64,000 nt of DNA, taken from assembly GCA_026126205.1 (NCBI GenBank), contig JAHCJP010000001.1, forward strand, positions 310,001 through 374,000. Direction: 5' to 3'. The notes below the pieces were generated by a model, which saw only the letters and a program-made list of their open reading frames with translations, ran no database searches and was not told the origin of the DNA. Source of the stretch: Maricaulaceae bacterium. GTDB lineage: Bacteria; Pseudomonadota; Alphaproteobacteria; Caulobacterales; Maricaulaceae. Numbering within the stretch: the first letter of the stretch is position 1; each line of letters begins with the position of its first letter. Both the position numbers and the translations under genes were made by a program. This document shows positions 28,675-38,598 of the stretch, piece after piece.

Positions 28675-29145
28675 TTGCCAGACAGCCGAGAGTACCGGGA
28701 TGCGCTGGCGATTCTGCCCACCGGCGTCACCATCGTCACCGTAATGCAGGGCGGCGCGGCGCTGGGTATGACCGTCAATTCCTTCACTTCGGTGTCGCTA
28801 CAGCCGCGGCTGATCCTGTGGTCGGTGGGCAAGGATTCCGAACGCCACGCCACATTCGCCGGGGCCGAACGCTTCGCGGTCAACATCCTCGCCGCGGATC
28901 AGGCCGCCCTGGCCCGCGCCTGCGCTGACGAAGCAAGACTGGACAAGCTGGACCTGGCCTGGACGCCCGGCGATCATGGCGCGCCGCTGATCACAGGCGC
29001 GCTGGCGCATCTGCAATGCCGGCGTTACGCGGTTCACCCCGGCGGGGACCACGACATTCTGGTGGGAGAGGTGCTGGATTTCGACGTGGCGCGCGACGCG
29101 CCGGCGCTGGTCTTTCATCGCAGCCGCTACGGCGCCAGCGGGTAG
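28675..29145 (+). CDS. Flavin reductase-like (FMN split-barrel) protein
   Basis: Protein of 156 aa from the HpaC/ActVB-like family that supplies reduced flavin to two-component monooxygenases. Signatures are LPTGVTIVTV, GMTVNSFTSVSLQPRLILWSV (in two parts) and FAVNILAADQ. The end HDILVGEVLDF fits the same fold. The start is TTG at 28675 with CGGAGA ahead; no ATG is available before the conserved part. No partner monooxygenase is adjacent. It is followed 9 bp later by an oxidoreductase gene. Confidence 0.9.
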   Translation: MPDSREYRDALAILPTGVTIVTVMQGGAALGMTVNSFTSVSLQPRLILWSVGKDSERHATFAGAERFAVNILAADQAALARACADEARLDKLDLAWTPGDHGAPLITGALAHLQCRRYAVHPGGDHDILVGEVLDFDVARDAPALVFHRSRYGASG

Positions 29146-29154
29146 GAGGGTGTG

Positions 29155-30021
29155 ATGGCCGCCTGCGCATTCCTGGGTCTCGGCGTGATGGGCTTCCCGA
29201 TGGCGGGGCATCTTTCCGCCAGGGGCCATGATGTGACGGCGTGGAACCGTACGGCGACGAAAACCGCCAGATGGGCCGCGGCGCACAAGGGGCGCCCGGC
29301 TGACAACATTGAAGCTGCGGTCAGGGATGCGGATTTCGTCTTCGCCTGCCTGGGCGATGATCCAGACGTGCGCGCAGTGGCCGAACCGGCGCTGGCCGTA
29401 ATGAAACCGGGCGCGATCTTCGTTGACCACACCACCGCCTCGGCCGAACTGGCGCGCGCGCTATACGCGACCACGAAGGGCAGGGGGCTCGGCTTCATCG
29501 ACGCCCCGGTCTCCGGCGGTCAGGCGGGCGCCGAGAACGGCCAGTTGTCCATCATGTGCGGCGGGGATGCGGAAACCTTCGCCCGCGCCGAGCCTGTGAT
29601 GCGCGCCTATGCCAAGGCGGTGACGCTGTGCGGCCCGGCCGGGGCGGGGCAGTTGACCAAGATGGTCAACCAGATCTGCATCGCCGGCATCGTGCAGGGC
29701 CTGGCCGAAGGGCTGCATTTCGCCGCCCGCGCGGGCCTTGATCCTGAAACGGTCATCGGCGCCATTTCGAAGGGCGCGGCGCAGTCCTGGCAGATGGATA
29801 ACCGCTGGAAGACCATGACAGCGGGGGGGTTCGAACATGGTTTCGCGGTCGACTGGATGCGCAAGGATTTGCGCATCACGCTGGAAGAGGCGCGCCGCAA
29901 TGGCGCGCGCTTGCCCATGGCGGCGCTGGTCGACCAGTTCTACGCCGAGGTGCAGGCGATGGGCGGCGGGCGCTGGGACACCTCCAGCCTGATCGCCCGG
30001 CTTGAGGACGCGGAAAAGTAG
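29155..30021 (+). CDS. 3-hydroxyacid dehydrogenase-family oxidoreductase (GarR/MmsB-like)
   Basis: NAD(P)-dependent beta-hydroxyacid dehydrogenase, 288 aa. Rossmann motif is GLGVMGFPMAGHL; substrate-binding loop is FIDAPVSGGQAGAENGQLS (two parts); the catalytic lysine is K169 in LTKMVNQ. Typical substrates are tartronate semialdehyde, 3-hydroxyisobutyrate or similar; which one cannot be decided. AGGAGGG at 29145 is 4 bp from ATG 29155 and favours it over the GTG at 29152. The stop is directly adjacent to the next start. Confidence 0.9.
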   Translation: MAACAFLGLGVMGFPMAGHLSARGHDVTAWNRTATKTARWAAAHKGRPADNIEAAVRDADFVFACLGDDPDVRAVAEPALAVMKPGAIFVDHTTASAELARALYATTKGRGLGFIDAPVSGGQAGAENGQLSIMCGGDAETFARAEPVMRAYAKAVTLCGPAGAGQLTKMVNQICIAGIVQGLAEGLHFAARAGLDPETVIGAISKGAAQSWQMDNRWKTMTAGGFEHGFAVDWMRKDLRITLEEARRNGARLPMAALVDQFYAEVQAMGGGRWDTSSLIARLEDAEK

Positions 30022-30651
30022 ATGATCTCGGTCGAGCTGGTCTTTCGCATCCTCGATTTCTCGGGGGTGGCGTTTTTCGCCTTCTCCGGCGGCATGCTGG
30101 CGGCGCGTAACCAGCTCGACCCCTTCGGCGCCGTCATTGTCGGCGCCGTCACCGGCATGGGCGGCGGCACGCTGCGCGACATGCTGCTGGGCGCGTTGCC
30201 GGTGTACTGGGTGGAGGCCCCGGAATATCTCGGCTTTGCGCTTGTGGGCGCGCTGCTGGGCTATTACGGCTCGACGATTGTCGCCTCACGCCGCGCCGCG
30301 CTGGTCTGGGCCGACGCCGTCGGCCTGTCGGTGTTCTGCGTCATCGGTGCGCAGGCAGGCCTCGCCGCCGGCGCGCACTGGTCCATCGCCGCGCTGACCG
30401 GGGTGATGAGCGCCGCCTTCGGCGGCCTGTTGCGCGACATCATCCTCAACGAGGTGCCGCTGGTGCTGCGGCAGGAAATCTATGCCCTGGCGGCGCTGGC
30501 CGGGTCTTCCGCTTACCTGCTTGCGCTGCATTTCGGGGTCGGGGCCGAACCGGCGGCGATCGGCGCGGCGCTACTGGCCTTCGTCATCCGCGGCTGCGCC
30601 ATCCGCTTCAACTGGTCGATCCCGCCCTTCGGCAAGCTGGATGGGCGCTAA
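30022..30651 (+). CDS. TRIC/UPF0126 family channel-like membrane protein
   Basis: Protein of 209 aa with seven helices formed by two related halves. Each half carries the glycine-rich signature: GAVTGMGGGTLRDMLLG in the first and GVMSAAFGGLLRDIILNEVP in the second. The family is homologous to eukaryotic TRIC cation channels. Physiological role in bacteria is unclear. It abuts the upstream gene without a gap. Confidence 0.9.
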   Translation: MISVELVFRILDFSGVAFFAFSGGMLAARNQLDPFGAVIVGAVTGMGGGTLRDMLLGALPVYWVEAPEYLGFALVGALLGYYGSTIVASRRAALVWADAVGLSVFCVIGAQAGLAAGAHWSIAALTGVMSAAFGGLLRDIILNEVPLVLRQEIYALAALAGSSAYLLALHFGVGAEPAAIGAALLAFVIRGCAIRFNWSIPPFGKLDGR

Positions 30652-30694
30652 GCGCGCTTGATCACGGGCGCGCGCGGGGCCATGTTCCGCGCCA

Positions 30695-31666
30695 ATGGCC
30701 ACGATCATCGACAACCTGTCCGGGGCCGCGGCGGCGCGCGCCGCCCGCCACCCGGAAAAACAGAAGCGCCCGGACGCGCCGGTCCTGCGCAAGCCGGAAT
30801 GGATTCGCGTGCGCGCGCCCGTGGGCGCCGATTACGCCGCCACCCGCAAGATCGTAAAAGACAACAACCTGGTCACGGTTTGCGAGGAGGCGGGCTGCCC
30901 CAATATCGGCGAGTGCTGGGCGCAGAAGCACGCCACTTTCATGATCCTCGGCGACACCTGCACCCGCGCCTGCAGTTTCTGCAACGTCAAGACCGGCCTG
31001 CCGGGTCCGCTGGACGCCGACGAGCCGCGCCGCATCGCCGAAGCCGTCGCCGCCATGGCGCTTGAGCATGTCGTGGTCACCTCGGTTGACCGGGATGATC
31101 TCACCGATGGCGGCGCGCAACATTTCGTCGACGTCATAAACGCTATTCGTGCTGTTTCGCCAAAGACTTCCATTGAAATTCTCACCCCGGACTTCCTGCG
31201 CAAGGCCGGCGCGGCGGAGCGCGTGATCGACGCGAAACCGGACGTGTTCAATCACAACCTGGAAACCGTGCCGCGGCTGTATCTCTCCATCCGGCCCGGC
31301 GCGCGCTATTTCCACTCTCTGCGCCTTCTGGAGCGGGTGAAGGAGCGCGATCCCTCCCAGTTCACCAAGTCCGGCCTGATGGTCGGCCTTGGTGAAACCA
31401 AGGAGGAGGTGATGCAGGTGATGGACGACATGCGCTCGGCCGGAGTCGATTTCCTGACCATCGGCCAGTACCTGCAGCCGACGCGCAAGCACGCCGCCGT
31501 GGACCGTTTCGTGACGCCGGAGGAGTTCAAAGCCTACGAGACCATCGCTCGCGCCAAGGGGTTCCTGATGGTTTCGGCGTCGCCGCTGACGCGTTCCAGT
31601 TATCATGCTGGAGACGATTTCGTCCGCCTGCGCGCGGCGCGTGAGGCGGAGCTGGCGCGGCGGTGA
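30695..31666 (+). CDS. lipA: Lipoyl synthase
   Basis: Radical SAM enzyme that inserts two sulfurs into octanoyl-lipoyl domains, 323 aa. It carries both iron-sulfur clusters: the auxiliary cluster [12 protein letters not shown] and the SAM cluster CTRACSFC, with the serine ligand in the C-terminal LTRSSYHA. Lipoylated 2-oxoacid dehydrogenases and glycine cleavage depend on it. It overlaps the Coq10-like gene by GTGA, a common alphaproteobacterial pair. Confidence 0.97.
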   Translation: MATIIDNLSGAAAARAARHPEKQKRPDAPVLRKPEWIRVRAPVGADYAATRKIVKDNNLVTVCEEAGCPNIGECWAQKHATFMILGDTCTRACSFCNVKTGLPGPLDADEPRRIAEAVAAMALEHVVVTSVDRDDLTDGGAQHFVDVINAIRAVSPKTSIEILTPDFLRKAGAAERVIDAKPDVFNHNLETVPRLYLSIRPGARYFHSLRLLERVKERDPSQFTKSGLMVGLGETKEEVMQVMDDMRSAGVDFLTIGQYLQPTRKHAAVDRFVTPEEFKAYETIARAKGFLMVSASPLTRSSYHAGDDFVRLRAAREAELARR

Positions 31667-32166
31667 GCGCCGAAATCCGCGACCGGCGGCGTATCCGCCA
31701 CAGCCCGGACGACGTTTTCGACCTCGTCACCGACGTGCGCGGCTATCCGGGCTTCATCGGCCCGATGACCGCCCTGCGCGTGCTGGAGGAACAGGTGGCG
31801 GACGGTTCGGGCGAACTGACCGCCGAGGCGCGTGTGCGCTTCAAGTTTGTCTCCGAGCGCTTTGTGACACGGGTGCGGTACGACCGCGCGTCGCGCCGCG
31901 TCGATGTCAGCCTGATCGAGGGACCATTCCGTAAGCTGGACAACGCCTGGCGCATCCACGCGCTGGCGGACGGCAGCGCGCTGATCGATTTTCAAATCCG
32001 CTATGAATTCGCCAACCCGTTGCTGACCATGCTGTTGCAGGCCAATCGCGAGCGGGCGGTGACCTATCTGGTCAATGCGTTCGAGGCCGAGGCGGCGCGG
32101 CGTTACGCGCAGACCGGGCTCGACGACGCCGAGCTAACCCTTCAGGTTCCGGATGCCTTCCCGTAA
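31663..32166 (+). CDS. Coq10/RatA (START-like) protein
   Basis: Polyketide-cyclase/START-fold protein, 167 aa, of the family that includes yeast Coq10 and E. coli RatA. Recognisable parts are [36 protein letters not shown] and the C-terminal amphipathic helix ending with FEAEAARRY. The probable role is ubiquinone binding for respiration; the alternative RatA anti-70S activity was described for the E. coli protein. GTG start overlaps lipA. The 3' end overlaps cinA by 33 bp on the other strand. Confidence 0.88.
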   Translation: MSAEIRDRRRIRHSPDDVFDLVTDVRGYPGFIGPMTALRVLEEQVADGSGELTAEARVRFKFVSERFVTRVRYDRASRRVDVSLIEGPFRKLDNAWRIHALADGSALIDFQIRYEFANPLLTMLLQANRERAVTYLVNAFEAEAARRYAQTGLDDAELTLQVPDAFP

Positions 32167-32640
32167 CAAGTCGACGGCGTAGAGCACGCTCTTCATCCGC
32201 ACATAGCTGCGCCCGATGTCGCCGAAGCGCTGCACGCGGTTGACGGTTTCCCCGCCACGTACGGCGAGGGCGAAATGCACCAGGCCCGCGGGTTTTTCCG
32301 GGATGCCGCCCGGCCCGGCGACGCCGGTGATGGCGACGGCCAGTTTCGCATGGCTGCGCGCCAGCGCGCCTTCGGCCATGGCTTTCGCCACCGGCTCGGA
32401 CACCGCGCCATGCTCGACGATGACGGCGTTGTCGACGCCGAGAATGTCGGACTTCGATTCATAGGAATAGGTGATGAAGCCACAGTCGAAGACGGCGGAA
32501 GAGCCGGGAATCTCGGTCAGCGCGGCGGACATCAACCCGCCGGTGCAGCTTTCGGCGGTGGCGATGGTGACGCCCGCGGCGCGGGCCTCGTCCAGCAACA
32601 GCCGCAGGGCGGCGATCAATTCCTCGGGCGGAAACGTCAT
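32134..32640 (-). CDS. pncC: CinA C-terminal domain nicotinamide-nucleotide amidohydrolase
   Basis: Protein of 168 aa that corresponds to the deamidase domain of CinA alone and recycles NMN to nicotinate mononucleotide. Signatures are TIATAESCTGGLMSAALT, GFITYSYESKSDIL, and AITGVAGPGG. The N-terminal MocF-like domain of full-length CinA is absent, as is normal in alphaproteobacteria. It overlaps ispDF by ATGA and is co-transcribed with it. Confidence 0.94.
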   Translation of the reverse strand: MTFPPEELIAALRLLLDEARAAGVTIATAESCTGGLMSAALTEIPGSSAVFDCGFITYSYESKSDILGVDNAVIVEHGAVSEPVAKAMAEGALARSHAKLAVAITGVAGPGGIPEKPAGLVHFALAVRGGETVNRVQRFGDIGRSYVRMKSVLYAVDLLREGIRNLKG

Positions 32641-33779
32641 GCCAGGGTCACCGTCGCCACGGCCTGCGCGGCCAGTCCTTCGCCACGGCCGGTGAAACCC
32701 AGCCCCTCTGTCGTTGTCGCCTTAACCGAAACCCGGGCGATGGGCAAACGCAAGATGTCCGCCAGGCGGGCGCGCATCGCCTCGCGATAGGGGCCGATTT
32801 TCGGCCGCTCGCAGATCAGGGTGATGTCGGCGTGGCTTAACCGCCCGCCCGCGCTCTCCAGCAGCGACAGCGCGTGGACCAGGAACCGGTCAGAGGCCGC
32901 GCCCTTCCACTGCGGGTCTGACGGCGGGAAATGCTGGCCGATGTCGCCCAGCCCCGCGGCGCCCAGAATGGCGTCGGTCAGGGCGTGCAGCCCGGCGTCG
33001 GCGTCGGAATGGCCGACAAGGCTGAGACCCTCATCGATCCGCACCCCGCACAGCGTCATGCCCGGACCGGGCTCAAGCCGGTGAACGTCAAAGCCGAAAC
33101 CGACGGCGACGCCGCCGCCTGTTTGCGCCAGCCGCGCCCCGGCGCGGGCGAAATCGTCCGGGAAGGTCAGTTTCATATTGTCCGCGTCGCCCGCGACCAT
33201 CGCCAGCTTCAGCCCGGAGGCCAGCGCCACGGCGGCGTCGTCAGCCATGTCCGCGCCGGGGGGCAGGGCGTCATAGGCGGCCTTCAGCGCCGCGAAGCGG
33301 AAACCCTGCGGCGTCTGCGCCCGGTGCAGACCCGTACGATCGGCGGGAGCTGTGGCGCGCCCGTCCGCGCCGCGGAGCAGCGCATCGGACAGCGGCAGAA
33401 CCGGGACCGCGCCGTCCGCATCGGCCAGCCCCGCGATCACGGCGTTGATCACAGCGGCGGAGACGAAAGGCCGCGCCGCGTCATGGATCAGCACGGCGTC
33501 GGGTGCATCTGCGGCCAGCGCATTCAGGCAGGCGCGCACGGATTCGCTGCGGCTGACGCCGCCGGGCGTCCATTCAGCGTCCGGCGCGGCGGCGGCGAAC
33601 AAGGCCGCGTCGTCGGGGTGGATGGCTGTGACAATGCGCGAAATCGCGGGATGGTCCGCGAACGCCGCCAGCGTGCGCGCGATCACCGGCCGCCCGCCCA
33701 GCAGGCGGTATTGCTTCGGTGTCTCTCCGCCAGCGCGGCTGCCCCGCCCGGCGGCGACGATCGCGGCGGCGATCTTCAT
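32637..33779 (-). CDS. ispDF: Bifunctional IspD/IspF isoprenoid enzyme
   Basis: MEP-pathway fusion, 380 aa. Residues 1 to about 220 are the cytidylyltransferase IspD ([36 protein letters not shown]). Residues from about 226 are the cyclase IspF ([65 protein letters not shown]). The fusion is typical of alphaproteobacteria. The start at 33779 gives [13 protein letters not shown]. The gene is divergent from dusB with 84 bp between them. Confidence 0.96.
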   Translation of the reverse strand: MKIAAAIVAAGRGSRAGGETPKQYRLLGGRPVIARTLAAFADHPAISRIVTAIHPDDAALFAAAAPDAEWTPGGVSRSESVRACLNALAADAPDAVLIHDAARPFVSAAVINAVIAGLADADGAVPVLPLSDALLRGADGRATAPADRTGLHRAQTPQGFRFAALKAAYDALPPGADMADDAAVALASGLKLAMVAGDADNMKLTFPDDFARAGARLAQTGGGVAVGFGFDVHRLEPGPGMTLCGVRIDEGLSLVGHSDADAGLHALTDAILGAAGLGDIGQHFPPSDPQWKGAASDRFLVHALSLLESAGGRLSHADITLICERPKIGPYREAMRARLADILRLPIARVSVKATTTEGLGFTGRGEGLAAQAVATVTLA

Positions 33780-33863
33780 GCACGCGTCCCCGCATTGCCG
33801 CCGGAGGCGCCGGCGGATAGGTTGCGCCGCCATTACGGCGCCCAGACGAGGAAAGTCCAGCGC

Positions 33864-34856
33864 GTGACTGTTCAGATCGGCCCTGTCCGCATCGCCGCGA
33901 AGACGGTGCTGGCGCCCATGTCGGGCGTCACCGACCTGCCGTTCCGGCGTCAGGCCTGGCGTTTCGGCGCCGGGCTGGTGGTGACCGAGATGGTCGCCTG
34001 CGAGGCGCTGGCGCGCGGCCGGGCCGACATGGTCCGCAAGATGGCGGGCGATGCGGGCGGCGGCCCGCTGGTCATCCAGCTTGCGGGACGCGAGGCGAAA
34101 TGGATGGGCGAGGGCGCGCGCATCGCCGCCGGCGCCGGAGCGGACATCATCGACATCAACATGGGCTGCCCGGCGAAACAGGTCACACGCGGCCTCTCCG
34201 GCTCGGCCCTGATGCGCGATCTCGACCACGCCCTGACGCTGGTCGAGGCGACGGTGAAGGCGGTCAGCCTGCCGGTGACGCTGAAAATGCGCCTTGGCTG
34301 GGACCATGACAGCCTCAACGCCCCGGAACTGGCCCGGCGGGCGCAGGACGCGGGCGTGCAGATGGTCACCGTGCATGGCCGCACACGCCAACAGTTCTAC
34401 AAGGGCGAGGCCGATTGGGCGCTGGTGCGCCGGGTGTGCGAGGCGGTCTCCATCCCGGTCATCGTCAATGGCGATATTTGCGACGCCGCTACGGCGCGGA
34501 CGGCGCTGGCGGCTTCCGGCGCGGACCTGGTGATGATCGGTCGCGCGGCGACCGGGCGGCCCTGGCTGCCGGGGCGGATCGCGCGCGAGCTGCAAGGCGC
34601 CGCGGCGCCGGTCCCCTGGCCGGTGCGGATCGCGGCGCTGGGTGAACAGCTCGAAGACTCGCTCACGCATTATGGCGAAACCATCGGCCTGCGCATGATG
34701 CGCAAGCATTTCGCCGCGTTCTGCGAAGCCGAAGCGCCGGCGGGCATCGCTGCGCCGTGGCGCGCGGCGCTGTGCCGGGCGGAGACCCCGGCCCACGCCC
34801 AAGCTACGCTTCGCGCCATGGCAGGCGACGGGACGGACAGTCGCGCTGCGGCCTGA
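33864..34856 (+). CDS. dusB: tRNA-dihydrouridine synthase B
   Basis: Flavin enzyme that reduces uridine in the tRNA D-loop, 330 aa; historically NifR3. Motifs are [16 protein letters not shown], the catalytic Cys102 in [31 protein letters not shown] and [16 protein letters not shown]. The start is GTG at 33864 after GAGGAAA. In many alphaproteobacteria nifR3 precedes ntrBC and ntrYX; here ntrY follows directly, so ntrBC is missing at this place. Confidence 0.95.
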   Translation: MTVQIGPVRIAAKTVLAPMSGVTDLPFRRQAWRFGAGLVVTEMVACEALARGRADMVRKMAGDAGGGPLVIQLAGREAKWMGEGARIAAGAGADIIDINMGCPAKQVTRGLSGSALMRDLDHALTLVEATVKAVSLPVTLKMRLGWDHDSLNAPELARRAQDAGVQMVTVHGRTRQQFYKGEADWALVRRVCEAVSIPVIVNGDICDAATARTALAASGADLVMIGRAATGRPWLPGRIARELQGAAAPVPWPVRIAALGEQLEDSLTHYGETIGLRMMRKHFAAFCEAEAPAGIAAPWRAALCRAETPAHAQATLRAMAGDGTDSRAAA

Positions 34857-34890
34857 CCCCGGCGCATGGCATGTGTTGCGCACAAGCAAC

Positions 34891-34911
34891 GTGGTGTTGA
34901 TTTTGCACCAC
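34891..34911. promoter_or_regulatory. Inverted repeat upstream of ntrY
   Basis: GTGGTG (34891-34896) and CACCAC (34906-34911) are perfect reverse complements around nine bases, about 30 bp before ntrY. It may be a regulator site or a weak hairpin after dusB. Confidence 0.25.
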
Positions 34912-34940
34912 AGCACCGACATCATCCGTATTGATCGCCC

Positions 34941-37184
34941 TTGGAACGCCGCGTGCTGCAGCAGAACGAACCTTCATCCGTACAACCGGATGGCCGCGCT
35001 TCCTCGCTGTTCCTGACGGCGGGGTTCGCGCTGGCCGTGCTGGTGGTGGCGGGCGCGGCCTTCCTGACCATCGCCGGCGCGCCGGCCATGGCGCCGGGCG
35101 AGCCGCTGCTGACCATTCTGCTGCTGGTGAACCTGGGCCTGATCCTGGCGCTGGCCATTGTGGTCGGGCTGAAAGTGGCGCGGCGGTTCTTCGACCGCCG
35201 CTCCGGCCAGCCTGCCCCGCGCCTGCACCTGCGCTTCCTGGCCATGTTCTCCATCGCCGCCGCAACGCCAGTGGTGCTGGTGGCCGTGTTTCTGGGCGGC
35301 GTTCTCACCCGGGGGGTGGATTACTGGTTTGGCGAGCGGGTCAGCGCCGTGGTGGACAGCGCCGCGGCCGTGGCCCGCGAACTGGTGGAGACGCGATCCA
35401 GCGAAGCTTTGGAGCAGGTCGGCCTGATGGCCTTTGACCTCAGCGACCCCGGCGCGGTGGAGGGGTTCGCCTCCAGCCGCATCCAGTATGTCCAGTATTT
35501 CCGCCGGCAGGCGCTGGCCCGCGATTTCGCCGCCGCCTACATCGTCGATCGCCATGGGGCGGTGCTGGCGCGGGCCGAATTCCGGGGCGAGGACGAATAC
35601 ATCCCCCCGTCGGAGCGTCTTTACCAGCTCGCCGACAGCGGCGATCTCGGCGTCTCGACGCCAGAGACGGCCGACGACGGCGTCATGCGGGCGCTCTACC
35701 GCCTGACCGCCTATGACGACGCCTTTCTCTACGTCTATCTGGGCGTCGACTACCAGATACTGCGCCGCGCCGAGGAGGCCGTGGTCTCCTATCGCGAGGC
35801 GCGCGAACGCGAGGGGCAGTCGCGCGCCTTCTTCATCCTGGTCTATCTGGAGGCCGCAGCGCTGGTTCTGCTGGGCGCGATCTGGATTGCCATGTCGGCG
35901 GCGACGCGCATCGTCCGGCCGGTTTCCAATCTGGTCGCCGCGGCCGAACGGGTGCGCCGGGGAGATCTGGATGCACGGGTGGAAGTCCGCCGCGAGGACG
36001 ACGAGATCGGCGCGCTGGGCCGGGCTTTCAACCGCATGACTCGCCAGCTGCGCGGACAGCGGCGCGAGCTGATCGCCTCTCACGCGCAGTCGGAGCGGCG
36101 GCGCGCCTTCACCGAAGCCGTGCTGTCAGGGGTCAGCGCCGGCGTGATCGGCATTGACGAGGATGGGCGCATCACTCTGGTCAACCGGTCCGCCGCGGCG
36201 CTTTTACAACATGACGAAACGGAACTTGTGGGCATGCGTTTCGTTGACGCCGCTCCGGCGCTGGAAGCGACTGCGGCCGAAGCCCGCCGCCGTCCGGGTG
36301 AGGAAGCCGAAGCGCAGACGGATCTGGTGAGGGAGGATGGCGGGACGGTGAATCTCAGCGTACGGGCCGTTCTGGACGCTGATGCGGGTCTGGTGCTGAC
36401 GTTTGACGACGTGACTCGCCTTGTCGCGGCGCAACGCAACGCCGCCTGGCGTGACGTGGCGAGGCGCATCGCCCACGAGATCAAAAATCCGCTAACCCCG
36501 ATCCAGTTATCGGCCGAGCGCCTGCGCCGGAAATACGGCAAGCTGGCCGCCGAGCACGATCCCGAAACTTTCGAGCGCTGCACCGAGACCATCATCCGGC
36601 AAGTAAGCGACATTGGGCGGATGGTGGACGAGTTTTCGTCCTTCGCACGCATGCCGACGCCGCTGGTCGGCCCTGTGGAGATGGGCGAACTGGTCCAGGA
36701 AACCATTTTCGCCCACCGCGTCGCCAGCCCGGAGATTCGCTTCGATTACCGCCGACCGGAGGACGCCGTCATCGCCCGTTGCGACCCGCGCCTGGCCGCC
36801 CAGGCGTTGGCTAACATTCTGAAGAACGCCGGTGAAAGCGTGACCGCGCGCAGCGACAGCGAGGGCGCAAAGGCCGGCGCGGGTTTGATCGTGGTCAGCC
36901 TGTCCACAGTCGATGGCCTCGCCTGCATTGAAGTCACGGACAACGGCCTCGGCTGGCCGACGCCGGACCGCAACCGGCTGACCGAGCCGTACATGACAAC
37001 GCGCGAGAAAGGCACGGGCCTCGGCCTCGCCATCGTCAAGCGCGTCATGGAGGACCATGGCGGCCGGCTTGAGCTGGATACGCCTCCGGATGGCGCGCAG
37101 GGGGCCGTGGTCCGTCTCTGTTTCCCGCTGGCGGCGGCGGAAGACATTTCCGCCGCTGCGAGCGCTGATGCCGTGGAGAACTAG
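34941..37184 (+). CDS. ntrY: Sensor histidine kinase NtrY
   Basis: Membrane sensor of the NtrYX system, 747 aa, linked to nitrogen metabolism and redox or envelope signals in alphaproteobacteria. Layout: three N-terminal membrane helices (about 22-45, 57-77, 100-122), a periplasmic sensor region, a fourth helix (about 296-320), HAMP, PAS (GVIGIDEDGRITLVNRSAAA), then the kinase core. The phospho-accepting His is at about 512 in RIAHEIKNPLTP, and the ATP lid has TREKGTGLGLAIVKRV. The start is uncertain: TTG 34941 or GTG 34953, both before the first helix. It abuts ntrX directly. Confidence 0.94.
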   Translation: MERRVLQQNEPSSVQPDGRASSLFLTAGFALAVLVVAGAAFLTIAGAPAMAPGEPLLTILLLVNLGLILALAIVVGLKVARRFFDRRSGQPAPRLHLRFLAMFSIAAATPVVLVAVFLGGVLTRGVDYWFGERVSAVVDSAAAVARELVETRSSEALEQVGLMAFDLSDPGAVEGFASSRIQYVQYFRRQALARDFAAAYIVDRHGAVLARAEFRGEDEYIPPSERLYQLADSGDLGVSTPETADDGVMRALYRLTAYDDAFLYVYLGVDYQILRRAEEAVVSYREAREREGQSRAFFILVYLEAAALVLLGAIWIAMSAATRIVRPVSNLVAAAERVRRGDLDARVEVRREDDEIGALGRAFNRMTRQLRGQRRELIASHAQSERRRAFTEAVLSGVSAGVIGIDEDGRITLVNRSAAALLQHDETELVGMRFVDAAPALEATAAEARRRPGEEAEAQTDLVREDGGTVNLSVRAVLDADAGLVLTFDDVTRLVAAQRNAAWRDVARRIAHEIKNPLTPIQLSAERLRRKYGKLAAEHDPETFERCTETIIRQVSDIGRMVDEFSSFARMPTPLVGPVEMGELVQETIFAHRVASPEIRFDYRRPEDAVIARCDPRLAAQALANILKNAGESVTARSDSEGAKAGAGLIVVSLSTVDGLACIEVTDNGLGWPTPDRNRLTEPYMTTREKGTGLGLAIVKRVMEDHGGRLELDTPPDGAQGAVVRLCFPLAAAEDISAAASADAVEN

Positions 37185-38582
37185 ATGGCCAGAGACATTC
37201 TGATCGTCGATGATGAGGCCGACATTCGCGAACTGATCGCGGGTCTTTTGGAGGACGAGGGCTATCAGGCCCGCGAAGCGGCTGACGCCGACGCGACTCT
37301 TGACGCGCTGCGCCAGCGCAAGCCCTCACTGGTGATACTGGACGTATGGCTTCAGGGCAGTCGACTGGACGGCATCGAGCTGTTGGAAATCATGAAGGAG
37401 GCGGACCCGGACCTGCCCGTCATCGTCATTTCCGGCCACGGCACGATCGAGACCGCGGTGGCGGCCATCCGCAAAGGCGCCTATGACTTTCTGGAGAAGC
37501 CCTTCAAGAGTGACAAGCTGTTGCTGACCGTGGCGCGCGCGCTGGAGGCCAGCCGGCTACGGCGCGAGAACGCCGAATTGAAGGCGAAATTCGACGCCGA
37601 AAGCGACCTGATTGGCGGGTCGCCCGCCATCGCCCAGGTCCGTCAGGTGATCGACCGTGTAGCGTCGACCAACAGCCGGGTGCTGATCACCGGGCCGGCC
37701 GGGGCCGGCAAGGAGCTGGTGGCGAAACTGATCCACGCTCGTTCACCGCGCTCGGACGGGGCGTTCGTGCCCGTCAGCGCCGCTGGCATAGCGCCGGACA
37801 GGGTTGAGGAGGAGCTTTTCGGATGTGAGGCGGACGATGGCGGCGTGGCCCGCATCGGTCTTCTGGAGCGCGCCCATGGCGGTACGCTGTTTCTGGACGA
37901 GATCGCGGACATGCCGTTGGCTACGCAGAACAAACTGCTGCGAATGCTGGTCGAACAGCGCTTCCGGCGTATTGGCGGTTCGTCAGACGTGCAGGTGAAC
38001 CTGCGCGTCATCTCCAGTTCGTCCAAAGACCTTCGCGCCAAGATCGCCGCCGGCCGGTTTCGGGAAGACCTTTATCACCGGCTCGCCGTAGTCCCGATCA
38101 CCGTGCCATCACTGGCCGAACGGCGAGAGGACATCCCGGCTCTGGTTGATTTCTTCATCGACCGGCTGGCGCTTCTGTCTGGTTTGCCCAAAAGGCGGAT
38201 CGGCGATGACGCCATGGCCGCGCTGCAAGCGCACGATTGGCCGGGCAATGTCCGTCAGTTGCGTAACAATGTGGAACGGTTGCTGATTCTCGCCTCTGGC
38301 GACCCTGACCAGCCGGTTACGCTGGATTCGCTCCCGTCAGAAGTAGCGAGCCGTGATTCAGATGACACCGGATTCGACGCCGAGCGGCTGATCGCGTTAT
38401 CGCTTCGCGAGGCCCGCGAGCGGTTCGAACGCGAATATCTGAAGGCGCAAATCACCCGGTTTGGCGGAAACATCTCGCGAACGGCGGCTTTTATAGGTAT
38501 GGAGCGGTCTGCGTTGCACAGGAAGCTGAAATCGCTCGGCGTCGCCGCCCAGATAGCCCGCGGCGCCGAGGAAGACGCCTGA
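37185..38582 (+). CDS. ntrX: Response regulator NtrX without a GAFTGA loop
   Basis: Response regulator of 465 aa. The receiver has phospho-site D53 in VILDVWLQGS; the AAA+ domain has a variant Walker A, GPAGAGKE (170-177), and Walker B TLFLDEIADM; the C-terminal Fis-type HTH is SRTAAFIGMERSALHRKL. The sigma-54 contact loop is lost: where NtrC-type proteins have GAFTGA, this one reads LFGCEADDGGVARIG. It therefore probably acts as a sigma-70 regulator, as proposed for other alphaproteobacterial NtrX. Confidence 0.94.
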   Translation: MARDILIVDDEADIRELIAGLLEDEGYQAREAADADATLDALRQRKPSLVILDVWLQGSRLDGIELLEIMKEADPDLPVIVISGHGTIETAVAAIRKGAYDFLEKPFKSDKLLLTVARALEASRLRRENAELKAKFDAESDLIGGSPAIAQVRQVIDRVASTNSRVLITGPAGAGKELVAKLIHARSPRSDGAFVPVSAAGIAPDRVEEELFGCEADDGGVARIGLLERAHGGTLFLDEIADMPLATQNKLLRMLVEQRFRRIGGSSDVQVNLRVISSSSKDLRAKIAAGRFREDLYHRLAVVPITVPSLAERREDIPALVDFFIDRLALLSGLPKRRIGDDAMAALQAHDWPGNVRQLRNNVERLLILASGDPDQPVTLDSLPSEVASRDSDDTGFDAERLIALSLREARERFEREYLKAQITRFGGNISRTAAFIGMERSALHRKLKSLGVAAQIARGAEEDA

Positions 38583-38598
38583 GAGTGAGGCCCGGGGC

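Noticed and set aside
29152..29154. GTG as start of the hydroxyacid dehydrogenase-like gene
   Set aside because: It is only 1 base from AGGAGGG; the adjacent ATG at 29155 has the better spacing.
34867..34881. TGGCATGTGTTGCGC upstream of ntrY as a sigma-54 promoter
   Set aside because: The GG and GC elements are 8 bases apart where sigma-54 promoters need 10.
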